This document shows positions 33,456-42,328 of a DNA stretch of 45,402 nt, in pieces (within the stretch, counting starts at the first letter, position 1; every line of letters starts with the position of its first letter). Both the position numbers and the translations under genes were made by a program. The stretch is from an uncultured Lachnospiraceae bacterium. Its GTDB lineage: Bacteria; Bacillota; Clostridia; Lachnospirales; Lachnospiraceae. The notes under the pieces are model-generated. The model was given only the letters and a program-made list of their open reading frames with translations. It searched no databases and was not told the DNA's origin. The stretch spans positions 1 through 45,402 of the forward strand of contig CANDKY010000017.1 of NCBI GenBank assembly GCA_947385425.1. Reading direction: 5' to 3'.

Positions 33456-34468
33456 TGCCTGTTATAATAATCAATCCCCGCATCCGGGTAAAAATATGTA
33501 CGGATATACCCATCCGTAGACACTATGACAAACTCATTGGTACTCTCGATATAATACACATCATCGCCGTCTTCCGCCTCCGTCTTATGCAATGCCTCCG
33601 CATTGCCAACTACTGCCGCCGCGGCCGCCTGATATTCCTCCGCCGATGAAAACCCCATCTCGATACCATGCTTCTGATAATGCTCCTCCAGATTTTTACT
33701 GTTGCGGAACGTCAGCCCGGAAGTATCATAAGAAACCGCCGTGCTTTCCGCCGGGACACTGTTATCTACCATTCCCGGGACTGTCCGGCCGGCAAGCAGC
33801 ATTACCAACACTGCGGCGGCCGAAATCAGTTTCACCTTAAAACCGGACTTCCTGCCTGCAGGCTCTTTTCCCTGTACCGCATCCCCTCTCCCCGGTTCCT
33901 GCGCCGATACCCTATTCCCTGCTGCCCCCATATCCGGCTTTTGCCCCGATACACCCTTTCCTCCGATCCCCTTTTCCGCATCCTGTTCCGGGACGTCCCA
34001 TCCCGCTTTTCCTCTTTCCGCACTCTGCTGCGGCACAGCCGATTCCGTTTTCCCTCTTCCCCCATTCCGCAGCATTGCATCCGATTCCGCTTTCCCGCTT
34101 CCTCCATTCCGCGGCATTGCATCCGATTCCGCTTTTCCTGTTCCCTCTTTCCGCGGCAGCACATCCGACTCTGCTCTCCCGCTTCTCCCACTCCACGGTA
34201 TTGCATCCGATTCCGCTTTCTTCCCTCCGTCTTTCCGCGAAGACACGTCCTGTTCCATGTCCCCTTTTCCCGGCTTCCGCCCCGCCCCGGCTTCCGCCGT
34301 TTCCTTCCACGGCCCATCCATCTCACCGCTGCCCGCCTTCTGCCGCTTATTCGATTCCCTGCATTCTTTGCACCTCTTTGGCAACTGAAGATTCTTCTCC
34401 TTATAAAAGCTGACTTCCGACTGGGCAATATAAAATTCCCTGCCGCACTGCTTACACGTTCTTTTCAT
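33452..34468 (-). CDS. zinc-ribbon membrane protein with tandem repeats
   Basis: 338 aa. Residues 1-40 carry a treble-clef-like zinc ribbon (CKQC and CKEC pairs). Residues about 60-190 are a low-complexity region of degenerate units of about 17 residues such as GKAESDAMPRNGG, encoded by repeated DNA. One membrane helix follows (about 215-232, KLISAAAVLVMLLAG), then a small C-terminal domain with SSAEEYQAAAAAVVGNAEAL and a Tyr-rich end. The ribosome-binding site is GAGAGGG. The function is unknown; the zinc ribbon is predicted to be cytosolic and the last domain extracytoplasmic. Confidence 0.72.
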   Translation of the reverse strand: MKRTCKQCGREFYIAQSEVSFYKEKNLQLPKRCKECRESNKRQKAGSGEMDGPWKETAEAGAGRKPGKGDMEQDVSSRKDGGKKAESDAIPWSGRSGRAESDVLPRKEGTGKAESDAMPRNGGSGKAESDAMLRNGGRGKTESAVPQQSAERGKAGWDVPEQDAEKGIGGKGVSGQKPDMGAAGNRVSAQEPGRGDAVQGKEPAGRKSGFKVKLISAAAVLVMLLAGRTVPGMVDNSVPAESTAVSYDTSGLTFRNSKNLEEHYQKHGIEMGFSSAEEYQAAAAAVVGNAEALHKTEAEDGDDVYYIESTNEFVIVSTDGYIRTYFYPDAGIDYYNRQ

Positions 34469-34490
34469 AAAATTATTCCCTCTCTGAAAA

Positions 34491-34532
34491 AAGAGTGCAG
34501 AACACTCTTACAAGTTTTCGCTGCAAACTTGT
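34491..34532 (-). promoter_or_regulatory. two-hairpin leader with possible attenuator
   Basis: In the transcript of the zinc-ribbon gene, an 8-bp hairpin (ACAAGTTT...AAACTTGT, 34510-34532) is followed directly by a 7-bp hairpin (AAGAGTG...CACTCTT, 34491-34509) and a T-run, then the ribosome-binding site. The second hairpin plus T-run resembles a weak intrinsic terminator placed before the start codon. Confidence 0.45.
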
Positions 34533-34621
34533 GAATACATAATCTATTATACACCATTTCTACCAAACTTTTCCACTCCCCAAAACAAAAACGCGGCATA
34601 TAGAAATCAAATCCGGTTATT

Positions 34622-34650
34622 ATCATACCATAATCCCTCCCATTTGTACA
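34622..34650 (-). promoter_or_regulatory. promoter of the zinc-ribbon gene
   Basis: On the minus strand TGTACA (34650-34645), 17 bases, TATGAT (34627-34622). It leads to the two-hairpin leader and the start at 34468. Confidence 0.5.
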
Positions 34651-34660
34651 GATATAAGCG

Positions 34661-34674
34661 CGAACTTTTGTTCG
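34661..34674. promoter_or_regulatory. LexA-type (SOS) box candidate
   Basis: CGAACTTTTGTTCG is a perfect match to the Gram-positive LexA/DinR core CGAAC-N4-GTTCG. It lies ten bases upstream of the -35 of the minus-strand promoter. Followed by TTTTTT on the plus strand, it could alternatively be a short terminator hairpin. Confidence 0.45.
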
Positions 34675-34684
34675 TTTTTTGTGT

Positions 34685-34736
34685 GTTCTGGTCGAGTAGA
34701 CTTGTCTCGCAAGAGGCAAGTCTACTCGACCAGAAC
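34685..34736. repeat. 20-bp perfect inverted repeat with GCAA loop
   Basis: Perfect 20-base arms starting GTTCTGGTCGAGTAGACTTG enclose 12 bases that themselves pair (CTC/GAG) around GCAA. The plus-strand RNA would be a stem of about 24 pairs capped by a GNRA tetraloop. No T-run follows on either strand. It lies between divergent genes. Confidence 0.6.
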
Positions 34737-34770
34737 GATTCCCAATCATAAAAAGAAAAGCTTCCTCCAC

Positions 34771-34799
34771 TTGCGCAGTCCCTTCAAATATTATATGAT
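34771..34799 (+). promoter_or_regulatory. possible malic enzyme promoter
   Basis: TTGCGC, 17 bases, TATGAT. The -35 is poor. Downstream, CACAGTTCCT occurs twice (about 34904 and 34920), the first within a 15-base repeat also found at 31335-31349 in the other orientation. Confidence 0.35.
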
Positions 34800-34972
34800 A
34801 AGGAAGGGAACAGGAAAAATTTACACTGTGCTGCTTAGGAAATCCCCATACCCCACATATGCGGCATCACCAGTGACGAAAAAATGGAGCAGGAATACTT
34901 TTTCACAGTTCCTGACTGCACAGTTCCTAACCCCAAATAAAAGCAGCAAACAAACAAGGAGACAACAAAAAC

Positions 34973-36127
34973 ATGACTGCAAGTGAAAAAGCCTTAGAGC
35001 TACATAAACAATGGAACGGCAAACTGGAAACCATATCAAAAACACCGGTGAAAACAAGGGAAGACCTCTCCTACGCCTACACCCCCGGCGTAGCGGAGCC
35101 CTGCAGGGCCATCGCGCAAAATAAAGAAAATGCTTACACCTATACCATGAAAGCAAACACAGTCGCCGTCGTATCGGACGGCAGCGCTGTCCTCGGTCTC
35201 GGCAATATCGGCCCCTATGCGGCCATGCCCGTCATGGAAGGGAAAGCGGTCCTGTTCAAAGAATTCGGCGGCATCAATGCCGTACCGATCTGCCTTGACA
35301 CACAGGACACGGAAGAAATCATCAAAACGGTCACTTACCTGGCGCCGGGATTCGGCGGGATTAATTTGGAAGACATCAGCGCCCCCCGCTGTTTCGAAAT
35401 CGAGGAACGCCTGAAAAAAATACTTGATATCCCTGTTTTCCACGACGACCAGCACGGCACTGCCATCGTAGTGCTCGCCGGCATAATCAATGCCCTGAAA
35501 GTGACAGGCCGGAAAAAGGAAGAATGCAAAGTAGTGGTAAACGGAGCCGGGAGCGCAGGAGTCGCCATCACGAAACTGCTCCTCACCTACGGCTTCCCCA
35601 ATATCATAATGTGCGACAAGGCCGGAATCCTCTCCGCCCGGTCGGAAGGCTTAAACTGGATGCAGGAGAAAATGGTAAAGATCACAAACCCTCACCAGGA
35701 AACCGGAACCCTCGCCGATGCCATGAAAGGGGCCGATATCTTTATCGGCGTATCCGCGCCGGGCATTGTGACCAAAGAAATGGTAGCCTCCATGAATAAA
35801 GACGCCATCCTTTTTGCCATGGCAAACCCGGTGCCGGAGATTATGCCGGATCTTGCCAAAGAAGCCGGCGCAAAGGTAGTAGGCACAGGACGCAGCGACT
35901 TCCCGAACCAGGTCAACAACGTAGTCGCTTTCCCCGGTATTTTTAAAGGCGCCCTGGAAGGACGCGCCTCACAGATTACGGAAGAAATGAAATTAGCCGC
36001 CGCCCATGCCATCGCCAGCCTCGTGCCGGAAGCGGAACTGGATGAAAATAATATTATGCCGGAAGCCTTTAACCCAGAGGTTGCGGAGGCGGTCGCCGAT
36101 GCGGTCAAATCACATATTGTACGCTAA
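34973..36127 (+). CDS. NAD(P)-dependent malic enzyme
   Basis: 384 aa, the usual length of short bacterial malic enzymes without the phosphotransacetylase domain. YAYTPGVAEPC contains the catalytic Tyr; LGLGNIGPYAAMPVMEGKA, FGGINLEDI and FHDDQHGTA give the metal and malate site; VVNGAGSAGVAITK is the Rossmann nucleotide loop. It converts malate to pyruvate and CO2 while reducing NAD(P). AAGGAGA lies ten bases before the ATG. Located divergently from the zinc-ribbon gene, it is followed by a radical SAM gene on the same strand. Confidence 0.95.
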   Translation: MTASEKALELHKQWNGKLETISKTPVKTREDLSYAYTPGVAEPCRAIAQNKENAYTYTMKANTVAVVSDGSAVLGLGNIGPYAAMPVMEGKAVLFKEFGGINAVPICLDTQDTEEIIKTVTYLAPGFGGINLEDISAPRCFEIEERLKKILDIPVFHDDQHGTAIVVLAGIINALKVTGRKKEECKVVVNGAGSAGVAITKLLLTYGFPNIIMCDKAGILSARSEGLNWMQEKMVKITNPHQETGTLADAMKGADIFIGVSAPGIVTKEMVASMNKDAILFAMANPVPEIMPDLAKEAGAKVVGTGRSDFPNQVNNVVAFPGIFKGALEGRASQITEEMKLAAAHAIASLVPEAELDENNIMPEAFNPEVAEAVADAVKSHIVR

Positions 36128-36146
36128 AACAGGCGGCCGTTTCCCA

Positions 36147-37109
36147 ATGGAAAACGTTCCCACAAAAGACATGCGGCAAACTTCCATCCGGGAAAACATC
36201 GCCGGGAAATGGCACGGTAAGCGTTACTATTCCCTGGAAGCATTTTTAAAAAACAAGTACGGGCGAAGAATGAAAAAGATTCCCATAGACGCAGGCTTCA
36301 CCTGCCCCAACCGGGACGGGACACTGGACAGCAGGGGCTGTATCTTCTGCAGTGCGGGAGGGAGCGGCGAATTTGCCGTCCCCCCTGCCGCCCTGCCCTT
36401 TGCGGCGGCAGATACCGAACCGTTTATCGCCTATCTCCAGGCATACACCTGCACCTATGCCCCCGTTTCCCGCCTGGAACCGCTTTATCGCAGTCTGTTA
36501 GGGCATCCCCGTGCCGCCGGCCTCTCCATCGCCACCCGCCCGGACTGCCTGCCCGCGGAAACCCTGTCGCTGCTTGGCAGGCTGCAGGCAGACTATCCGG
36601 ACAAATTCCTGTGGATAGAACTGGGGCTTCAGACCATCCATGAGGAAACGGCCGCCTACATCCGGCGCGGTTATCCCCTCCCCTGCTTCTCCCGGGCAGT
36701 GGCAGCATTGCAGGAGTACTCCATCCCGGTCATTGCCCACGTAATCCTCGGCCTGCCCGGGGAGGATAAAAAGAAAATGCTGCAGACAGCAGAATACCTC
36801 TCAGGCATCCCCGTTTCCGGTGTCAAACTGCAGCTTCTCCATGTCCTGAAAGGCACCGATCTTGCCGCCGACTATGGAAAAAAGCTCTTTCAAACCCTCT
36901 CGATGGAAGAATATCTGGACATCCTGATAAGCTGCATCGAATTGCTCCCTCCGGATACCGTACTCCACCGTGTAACCGGCGACGGCGCAAAAAATATGCT
37001 CATCGCCCCGCTGTGGAGCGGCGACAAGAAAAGAGTATTGAACGCACTGCACCATAACATGAAACTCCGGGATTCTTATCAGGGAAAATATTGGAAAGGA
37101 AGGATATGA
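36147..37109 (+). CDS. TIGR01212-family radical SAM protein
   Basis: About 320 aa from the ATG at 36147, 19 bases after the malic enzyme stop; earlier starts would overlap that gene. The iron-sulfur motif is C53...C65-x-x-C68 (FTCPNRDGTLDSRGCIFC), with the long first spacing typical of the TIGR01212/YhcC-like family. WIELGLQT and HVILGLPGED follow. The family is linked to RNA or ribosome-associated processes but is not well defined, so I name it only by family. It ends one base before the DUF4364 start. Confidence 0.88.
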   Translation: MENVPTKDMRQTSIRENIAGKWHGKRYYSLEAFLKNKYGRRMKKIPIDAGFTCPNRDGTLDSRGCIFCSAGGSGEFAVPPAALPFAAADTEPFIAYLQAYTCTYAPVSRLEPLYRSLLGHPRAAGLSIATRPDCLPAETLSLLGRLQADYPDKFLWIELGLQTIHEETAAYIRRGYPLPCFSRAVAALQEYSIPVIAHVILGLPGEDKKKMLQTAEYLSGIPVSGVKLQLLHVLKGTDLAADYGKKLFQTLSMEEYLDILISCIELLPPDTVLHRVTGDGAKNMLIAPLWSGDKKRVLNALHHNMKLRDSYQGKYWKGRI

Positions 37110-37110
37110 C

Positions 37111-37626
37111 ATGTCACCGGATCCGCTTACTCTCTATAAATTAATCATCCTCTACATGCTGGACAAGGTAAATTTCCCCCTGACCAGCGCCCAGATCAGC
37201 GAATTTATCCTGGAAAAGGAATACACCAACTTCCTTACCCTGCAGCAGACCATCCATGAACTGAAAGAAGCCTCCCTCATTACCGCGCGCACGGTCGGCA
37301 ACCGTACCCTTCTGCGGCCCACGGCGGAAGGTTCCAAAACGCTGCATTTTTTCCAGGATCATATCAGCACCGCCATCAAAACAGAGATCCGTGACTTTTT
37401 CCGGAAAAATGAAATCGAGATGAGAAACGAATCCTCCGTCCTGGCTGATTATTACAAATCAACCTCCGGGGAATACGAAGCCCATCTCGTCGCCAAAGAA
37501 GGCCGGGTTACACTGGTAGATATCACGCTTTCCGTCCCCACGCAGGAAACCGCCGCCGCCATCTGTGAAAACTGGCAGCAGAAAAGTGAGACAATCTATC
37601 AATTCCTGGCCGAACAGTTGTTCTAA
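37111..37626 (+). CDS. DUF4364 family protein
   Basis: 171 aa with an N-terminal winged-helix-like half (KLIILYMLDKVNFPLTSAQISEFIL..., TLQQTIHELKEASLI) and a C-terminal alpha/beta half. It resembles the DUF4364 proteins of Clostridia, whose function is not known; a DNA-binding role is possible from the first half. It is tightly linked to the radical SAM gene. Its stop overlaps the stop of the convergent DUF5722 gene by four bases. Confidence 0.8.
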   Translation: MSPDPLTLYKLIILYMLDKVNFPLTSAQISEFILEKEYTNFLTLQQTIHELKEASLITARTVGNRTLLRPTAEGSKTLHFFQDHISTAIKTEIRDFFRKNEIEMRNESSVLADYYKSTSGEYEAHLVAKEGRVTLVDITLSVPTQETAAAICENWQQKSETIYQFLAEQLF

Positions 37627-39719
37627 TGCGGCCAGTCGGAAATGCCTATCATACTTTTTGCAAAATTTATATAATCCTCACTCTGCGCCGTGTCCATATA
37701 TTTATAAACACTGTAGGCATATTTATGGGAACCGTCCGCATGGTTAAGCCCCAACGCCAGCCCCTGCGCGATTTCCTCCACTGCATCCGTCTGCCGCGAA
37801 AACAGGATCGCATCAATATGCTCATTCGCTTCCGCCTTCTTATAAGCATATACGATAGCGGCCGCCTGCACATTTTCCCCCAGCGATGAGGTATACCCCA
37901 ATTCGCTTAAGGACACGGAGCGGACTTCCCCGTCCTCCGTCAGAAATTCCTCCCTCTCCAGATAATCCGTAACCACTTCGATATTTGCCATCGTTACCAT
38001 GGAAGTATCCGGCGAATTTTTCACATATTTGCTGGAATTCCACGTATAAGGCGTTGTCAGGGGCACATTATAGGGGTGCAGCGCCAACCCCCAGTCAATA
38101 TTCCCTTCCCGCTTAATCTGACGGTTAAATTCATCCAGTATATCCTTCGTATCATAATCCCTGTTCCCGCTGATATTCCTGTCCCACTGCTGATCGAGGG
38201 AAATATATACTCTGGCGGAGCTGTTGACGCTCTTTATCGCATTATAGAACATGCGGAATGCCCTGGCATACTCCTCCACGTAGGACTCCAGGCTCACATA
38301 CTCCATATAATTCCACTCTTTCCTCGCGTTTATCTCATTGCCTATCACCCAGTTCGACACCAGCCCCCGGCCCGATGATTTGCCGGAATACCGATCTGCC
38401 AAAAAAGAGCCGATAGCCGCCAGATACTCGCATCCTTCCTCATCCGAAGCATTGAAAGCATAATAAGGCGCGCTCCCGATACCGCCCCTGGAAAGGGGAT
38501 GGAGCAGCTCCGGGTAAGAATAGGACGCGTCATTTAAAATAATCGCCGTCACCTCTATCCCCTTTGCCGTGAGAATGCCAAACACCAGATCATATTCCGA
38601 CATCACCTGCCCGTTAAACGCATACGTTTTGCCATTATATTTATAATAAACCGTATCGTGGATGCCATCCGTGGAATGCCCCAATATCCTTGAAACCGGA
38701 ATATTATACGCCGCCTGTTTCACACCCAGGTCGTCCAGCTCCGAAGTACGCAGTTTATTCGGATCCACCAAAAGCCCCTTCTTGGAAATCCCGGCATCCC
38801 TTCCTGAGCGGTATTTCGCGTACGCCTCCTGGTTCGTCACATAATGGGGCGCGCTTACCGGCACATACTCCCCGTCCTTCTTAACGGCCACCACAAATTT
38901 ATGTAAAACACTGCTCTCCGTCCCCGCAAAATATCTTGGAATATGGAACACTACCTGCCCCGCTTTCCTCTGCCCCCTCATCGGTATCCCATTCTCCGGA
39001 AGTTTCTTTGCATAAGGCCCCATGGAAAAGAGATAATAAAACTTATCGTCACTGGCAGGAATCTCCTCCGAAACAGCCTGGATCATGATCTTCCCAAGCT
39101 GTGTGTCTATCCTGCAGGATTCAATGGTTACAAGATCCTCCGCATTTTCTTCGGTCAGTTCCACAAACGGCGGACGTCCCTGGATAGCCTCAAACACATT
39201 CCGCCCGGACTCCATACCGAAATCATACACCCGATCCCGTTCCTCCCTGGCCGCCCGCTCTGCTTCCGCCTCCGCATCCTCCTTTGCCCTGCGCCGGCCT
39301 TCCTCCGCCAGCCGGACGGCTTCCACGGCCTCCTGCCTGCGATCCGAAACAATTTTCGAAGCAACCGCCATACCGCCTGCAAACAATACCAACAGCACGG
39401 ACAGCGCCGCTATCATCCAGTCCAGCCTGCTTTTTTGCCTCTTTCCCTTTTCCGGATCCCGCTCTCCTGCCTCTGCAGGCCGCTTCTTCCTTCCCCGCTT
39501 TCTCCCCGACTCACCGTTCCCTGTCCGTAAGGCGCCGTTATCCTTTGGATGAGCAGTCCGTTCATTCAGGCTTCCTGCCCCTTCCTTCTGTTCCGTACCC
39601 TTTCCCTCCCCCGGCACCCCGGCATCCCCGCCCGGGCATTCCTTACACTCTTCCCTGCCATCCGGCCTCCCCTTCTTCTCCGCTTTCTCTCTCTTTCTTT
39701 CCTTCTTCCTTACTCCCAT
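37623..39719 (-). CDS. DUF5722 glycoside-hydrolase-like membrane protein
   Basis: 698 aa. About 100 residues of Lys/Glu/Arg-rich cytosolic sequence precede one membrane helix (about 104-124, MIAALSVLLVLFAGGMAV) and a short coiled coil. The large extracytoplasmic domain looks like a TIM barrel: VIGNEINARKEWNYM and SLSELGYTSS place two Glu residues as in clan A glycosidases. This suits DUF5722 and suggests envelope or dietary glycan cleavage; the substrate is unknown. Its start codon lies in a 38-bp tandem repeat shared with the end of rarA. Confidence 0.72.
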   Translation of the reverse strand: MGVRKKERKREKAEKKGRPDGREECKECPGGDAGVPGEGKGTEQKEGAGSLNERTAHPKDNGALRTGNGESGRKRGRKKRPAEAGERDPEKGKRQKSRLDWMIAALSVLLVLFAGGMAVASKIVSDRRQEAVEAVRLAEEGRRRAKEDAEAEAERAAREERDRVYDFGMESGRNVFEAIQGRPPFVELTEENAEDLVTIESCRIDTQLGKIMIQAVSEEIPASDDKFYYLFSMGPYAKKLPENGIPMRGQRKAGQVVFHIPRYFAGTESSVLHKFVVAVKKDGEYVPVSAPHYVTNQEAYAKYRSGRDAGISKKGLLVDPNKLRTSELDDLGVKQAAYNIPVSRILGHSTDGIHDTVYYKYNGKTYAFNGQVMSEYDLVFGILTAKGIEVTAIILNDASYSYPELLHPLSRGGIGSAPYYAFNASDEEGCEYLAAIGSFLADRYSGKSSGRGLVSNWVIGNEINARKEWNYMEYVSLESYVEEYARAFRMFYNAIKSVNSSARVYISLDQQWDRNISGNRDYDTKDILDEFNRQIKREGNIDWGLALHPYNVPLTTPYTWNSSKYVKNSPDTSMVTMANIEVVTDYLEREEFLTEDGEVRSVSLSELGYTSSLGENVQAAAIVYAYKKAEANEHIDAILFSRQTDAVEEIAQGLALGLNHADGSHKYAYSVYKYMDTAQSEDYINFAKSMIGISDWPH

Positions 39720-39780
39720 CCACTCCGGCCTTTCTTTTTATTCTTCCTTACTTACATCCGCTCCGGCTTCTCTTTTTATT
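39705..39780. repeat. 38-bp tandem duplication at the rarA end / DUF5722 start
   Basis: 39705-39742 and 39743-39780 are adjacent copies, differing at few positions. One copy encodes the C-terminus of RarA; the other supplies the ribosome-binding site (GGAG) and ATG of the DUF5722 gene. Confidence 0.75.
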
Positions 39781-41084
39781 CTTGCCATATGTTCCCTTAT
39801 CTTCACCTCATACCCGTTGCCCGAGGGCCTGTAAAATTCCCTGCCGCTTAGCTCATAAGGCAGATACTGCTGCTCCACATAATGGTTGGGATAGTCATGG
39901 GCATATTTATAGCCTGTCCCATGCCCCAGCTTCGCCGCCCCTTTATAATGGGCATCCTGCAAATGGACAGGGATTGCCAGATTCCCCGTTTCTTCCACGG
40001 CTTCCATAGCCTTCCCAATCGCTTCCACCGCTGCGTTGCTTTTCGGTGCGCTGGCGATATAAGACACGGCCTGCGCCAGGATAATCTGCGCCTCGGGCAT
40101 CCCGACCCGCTCCACGGCCTGCGCCGCCGCAGCCGCCACCTGCAAAGCCTGGGGATCCGCATTGCCCACATCCTCCGACGCGCATATCATAATCCTGCGC
40201 GCGATAAAAGTAACGCTCTCCCCCGCATACAGCATCCGGGCCAGATAGTAAACCGCCGCATCCGGATCGGAACCTCTCATGCTTTTGATAAAAGCGGATA
40301 CCGTATCGTAATGGTTGTCACCGGTCTTATCGTAACGCATCACCCTCTTCTGGATACACTCCTGCGCCACTTCCACAGTAATATGGATTTTCCCGTCCCC
40401 GCCCCGTTCCGTCGTCATGACTCCCAGTTCCACCGCGTTCAGCGCATGCCTTGCATCGCCGCCTGACAGCTCTGCCAGGAATTCCACGGCATCTTCCTCG
40501 ATTTCCGCCTCATAAGCGCCCATTCCCCTGTCGCTGTCATATACCGCCCGCCGGATCAAAACCTTAATATCCTCCTTCGACAGCGGTTTTAATTCAAACA
40601 CAACAGACCGGGAAATCAACGCACCGTTTACCTCGAAATAAGGATTTTCCGTCGTCGCCCCGATCAGAACCACCGTCCCGTCCTCCACAAAGGGCAGCAA
40701 ATAATCCTGCTGCCCTTTATTAAAACGGTGGATTTCATCAATAAAAAGAATCGTCTTCTTCCCGAACATGCCCTGCGCGTCTTTCGCCTTCGCCACCACT
40801 TCTTCCATATCCTTTTTACCGGCTACCGTGGCATTAATCTGGGTAAATTCCGCACTGGTCGTATTGGCAATGACTTTCGCCAAAGTAGTCTTCCCGGTCC
40901 CCGGAGGGCCATAGAAAAGGATGGAACTGAGCTTATCCGCCTTAATTGCACGGTAAAGCAATTTATCCTTCCCGATAATATGCTGCTGCCCCACCACTTC
41001 CTCCAATGTCCTTGGACGCAGCCTCGCCGCCAGGGGAGACTCCTTTTCCATCTTCGTGCTTCTCATATATTCAAACAAATCCAT
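39738..41084 (-). CDS. rarA: replication-associated recombination protein RarA
   Basis: 448 aa from the ATG at 41084 (MDLFEYMRST), preceded by GGGGG; a start nine codons earlier is weaker. It is an AAA+ ATPase with Walker A GPPGTGKTT, Walker B ILFIDEIHRFNK, sensor 1 GATTENPYFEVN and arginine-finger region ISRSVVFEL. The C-terminal part (YDKTGDNHYDTVSAFIKSMRGSDPDAAVYYLARML) is the tetramerisation domain of RarA/MgsA/WRNIP1. It acts at stalled replication forks. Length is normal for the family. Confidence 0.95.
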   Translation of the reverse strand: MDLFEYMRSTKMEKESPLAARLRPRTLEEVVGQQHIIGKDKLLYRAIKADKLSSILFYGPPGTGKTTLAKVIANTTSAEFTQINATVAGKKDMEEVVAKAKDAQGMFGKKTILFIDEIHRFNKGQQDYLLPFVEDGTVVLIGATTENPYFEVNGALISRSVVFELKPLSKEDIKVLIRRAVYDSDRGMGAYEAEIEEDAVEFLAELSGGDARHALNAVELGVMTTERGGDGKIHITVEVAQECIQKRVMRYDKTGDNHYDTVSAFIKSMRGSDPDAAVYYLARMLYAGESVTFIARRIMICASEDVGNADPQALQVAAAAAQAVERVGMPEAQIILAQAVSYIASAPKSNAAVEAIGKAMEAVEETGNLAIPVHLQDAHYKGAAKLGHGTGYKYAHDYPNHYVEQQYLPYELSGREFYRPSGNGYEVKIREHMARIKREAGADVSKEE

Positions 41085-41141
41085 CCCTATACCCCCGCAT
41101 ACCGCAAACAATACCTGCGGTACTGCACCAATACCTGAGTT

Positions 41142-42269
41142 CTACAACAAGCGTGAAAACTCCGCCATCGCCTCAGACACTTTAATTTGCTGCGGGCACA
41201 CCGCCTCACAGCTCTTGCATCCCACACAGGCTGAGGGCTGTTTCTCCTTCGGAACCGCTAAGAGCGCCATCGGTGCTATAAAACCGCCTTCCGTAAACGA
41301 ATGCTCATTATACAGTTCTATAAGGGAAGGGATATCCAACCCTTTCGGGCAATGGCTCACGCAATAACGGCAGGCCGTACAGGGAAGCGTTTTTTTGCCG
41401 AGCATCGACTCCGCAATGGAGAGCAAAACCTTCTTTTCCGCTTCATCCAGCGGTTTATCGGCTTCAAAGATACGGATATTTTCCTGAAGCTGCCCAAAAT
41501 CAGACATACCGGACAGCACCACAGCCACACTCGGGATACTCTGCAGGAAACGGAATGCCCATCCGGGAATACTCTCTTCCGGCCGTACTGCATGCAGCTT
41601 TTCTGTATTTTCCTGGGAAAGGGCAGCCAGCTTGCCGCCTCTTAACGGTTCCATAACCCACACCGGAATGTTGTATTCCTGCAATAAGTCCACTTTCCCT
41701 TTGGCATCCTGGAACGTCCAGTCCAGCCAGTTTAGCTGTATCTGCCCAAACTCCATATGCTTGCCGTATGCATCCAGAAAACGCTTCATCACCTCATAGC
41801 TCCCGTGGGCGGAAAATCCCAGATGGCGGATCCGTCCGTTCTCCTTCTGTTTTACTAAATAATCCAAAATCCCGTATTTCCCATCCAGATAAGCGTCAAT
41901 ATTCATCTCGCAGACATTGTGGAACAGATAAAAATCAAAATACCCCACTTTGCATTTCTCCAACTGCTTTTCAAATATCTCTTCCACCTTGCCCATATTA
42001 GAAAGATCATACCCCGGGAACTTGGACGCCAGATAAAAGCTTTCCCTCGGGTAACGGCTCAAAATTTCTCCCAACACCAGTTCCGAATTCCCGCTATGAT
42101 ACCCCCATGCCGTATCATAATAATTTATGCCATGCTCCATAGCATAAGCCACCATTTCCGCCGTCTTCTCCTTGTCAATCTTCGCGTCGTCCCCGTCCAC
42201 AACAGGCAGACGCATCGCCCCCATACCAAGCGCTGATAATTTTAAATCCTGAAAATCCCTGTAAACCAT
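41142..42269 (-). CDS. aldo/keto reductase with C-terminal 4Fe-4S domain
   Basis: 375 aa. The AKR barrel starts MVYRDFQDLKLSALGMGAMR with YYDTAWGYHSGNSE (catalytic Asp and Tyr) and GFSAHGS. Residues about 295-375 add two ferredoxin-type cysteine sets, CTACRYCVSHCP and CVGCKSCEAVCP, predicted to bind two 4Fe-4S clusters. Fusions of this kind are common in Clostridia and may couple the reductase to ferredoxin; substrate unknown. AGGAGG lies before the ATG. It is downstream of the histidine kinase on the same strand, 59 bases away. Confidence 0.9.
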   Translation of the reverse strand: MVYRDFQDLKLSALGMGAMRLPVVDGDDAKIDKEKTAEMVAYAMEHGINYYDTAWGYHSGNSELVLGEILSRYPRESFYLASKFPGYDLSNMGKVEEIFEKQLEKCKVGYFDFYLFHNVCEMNIDAYLDGKYGILDYLVKQKENGRIRHLGFSAHGSYEVMKRFLDAYGKHMEFGQIQLNWLDWTFQDAKGKVDLLQEYNIPVWVMEPLRGGKLAALSQENTEKLHAVRPEESIPGWAFRFLQSIPSVAVVLSGMSDFGQLQENIRIFEADKPLDEAEKKVLLSIAESMLGKKTLPCTACRYCVSHCPKGLDIPSLIELYNEHSFTEGGFIAPMALLAVPKEKQPSACVGCKSCEAVCPQQIKVSEAMAEFSRLL

Positions 42270-42328
42270 ATTTTCCTCCTGTTCTCTGCTTCTAAGAAAC
42301 CGTGCATAGGTTATTTACATGCAGTTCC

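Noticed and set aside
34465-34770. 101-residue minus-strand frame upstream of the zinc-ribbon gene
   Set aside because: It runs through the inverted repeat, LexA-like box, promoter and leader hairpins and has no credible ribosome-binding site.
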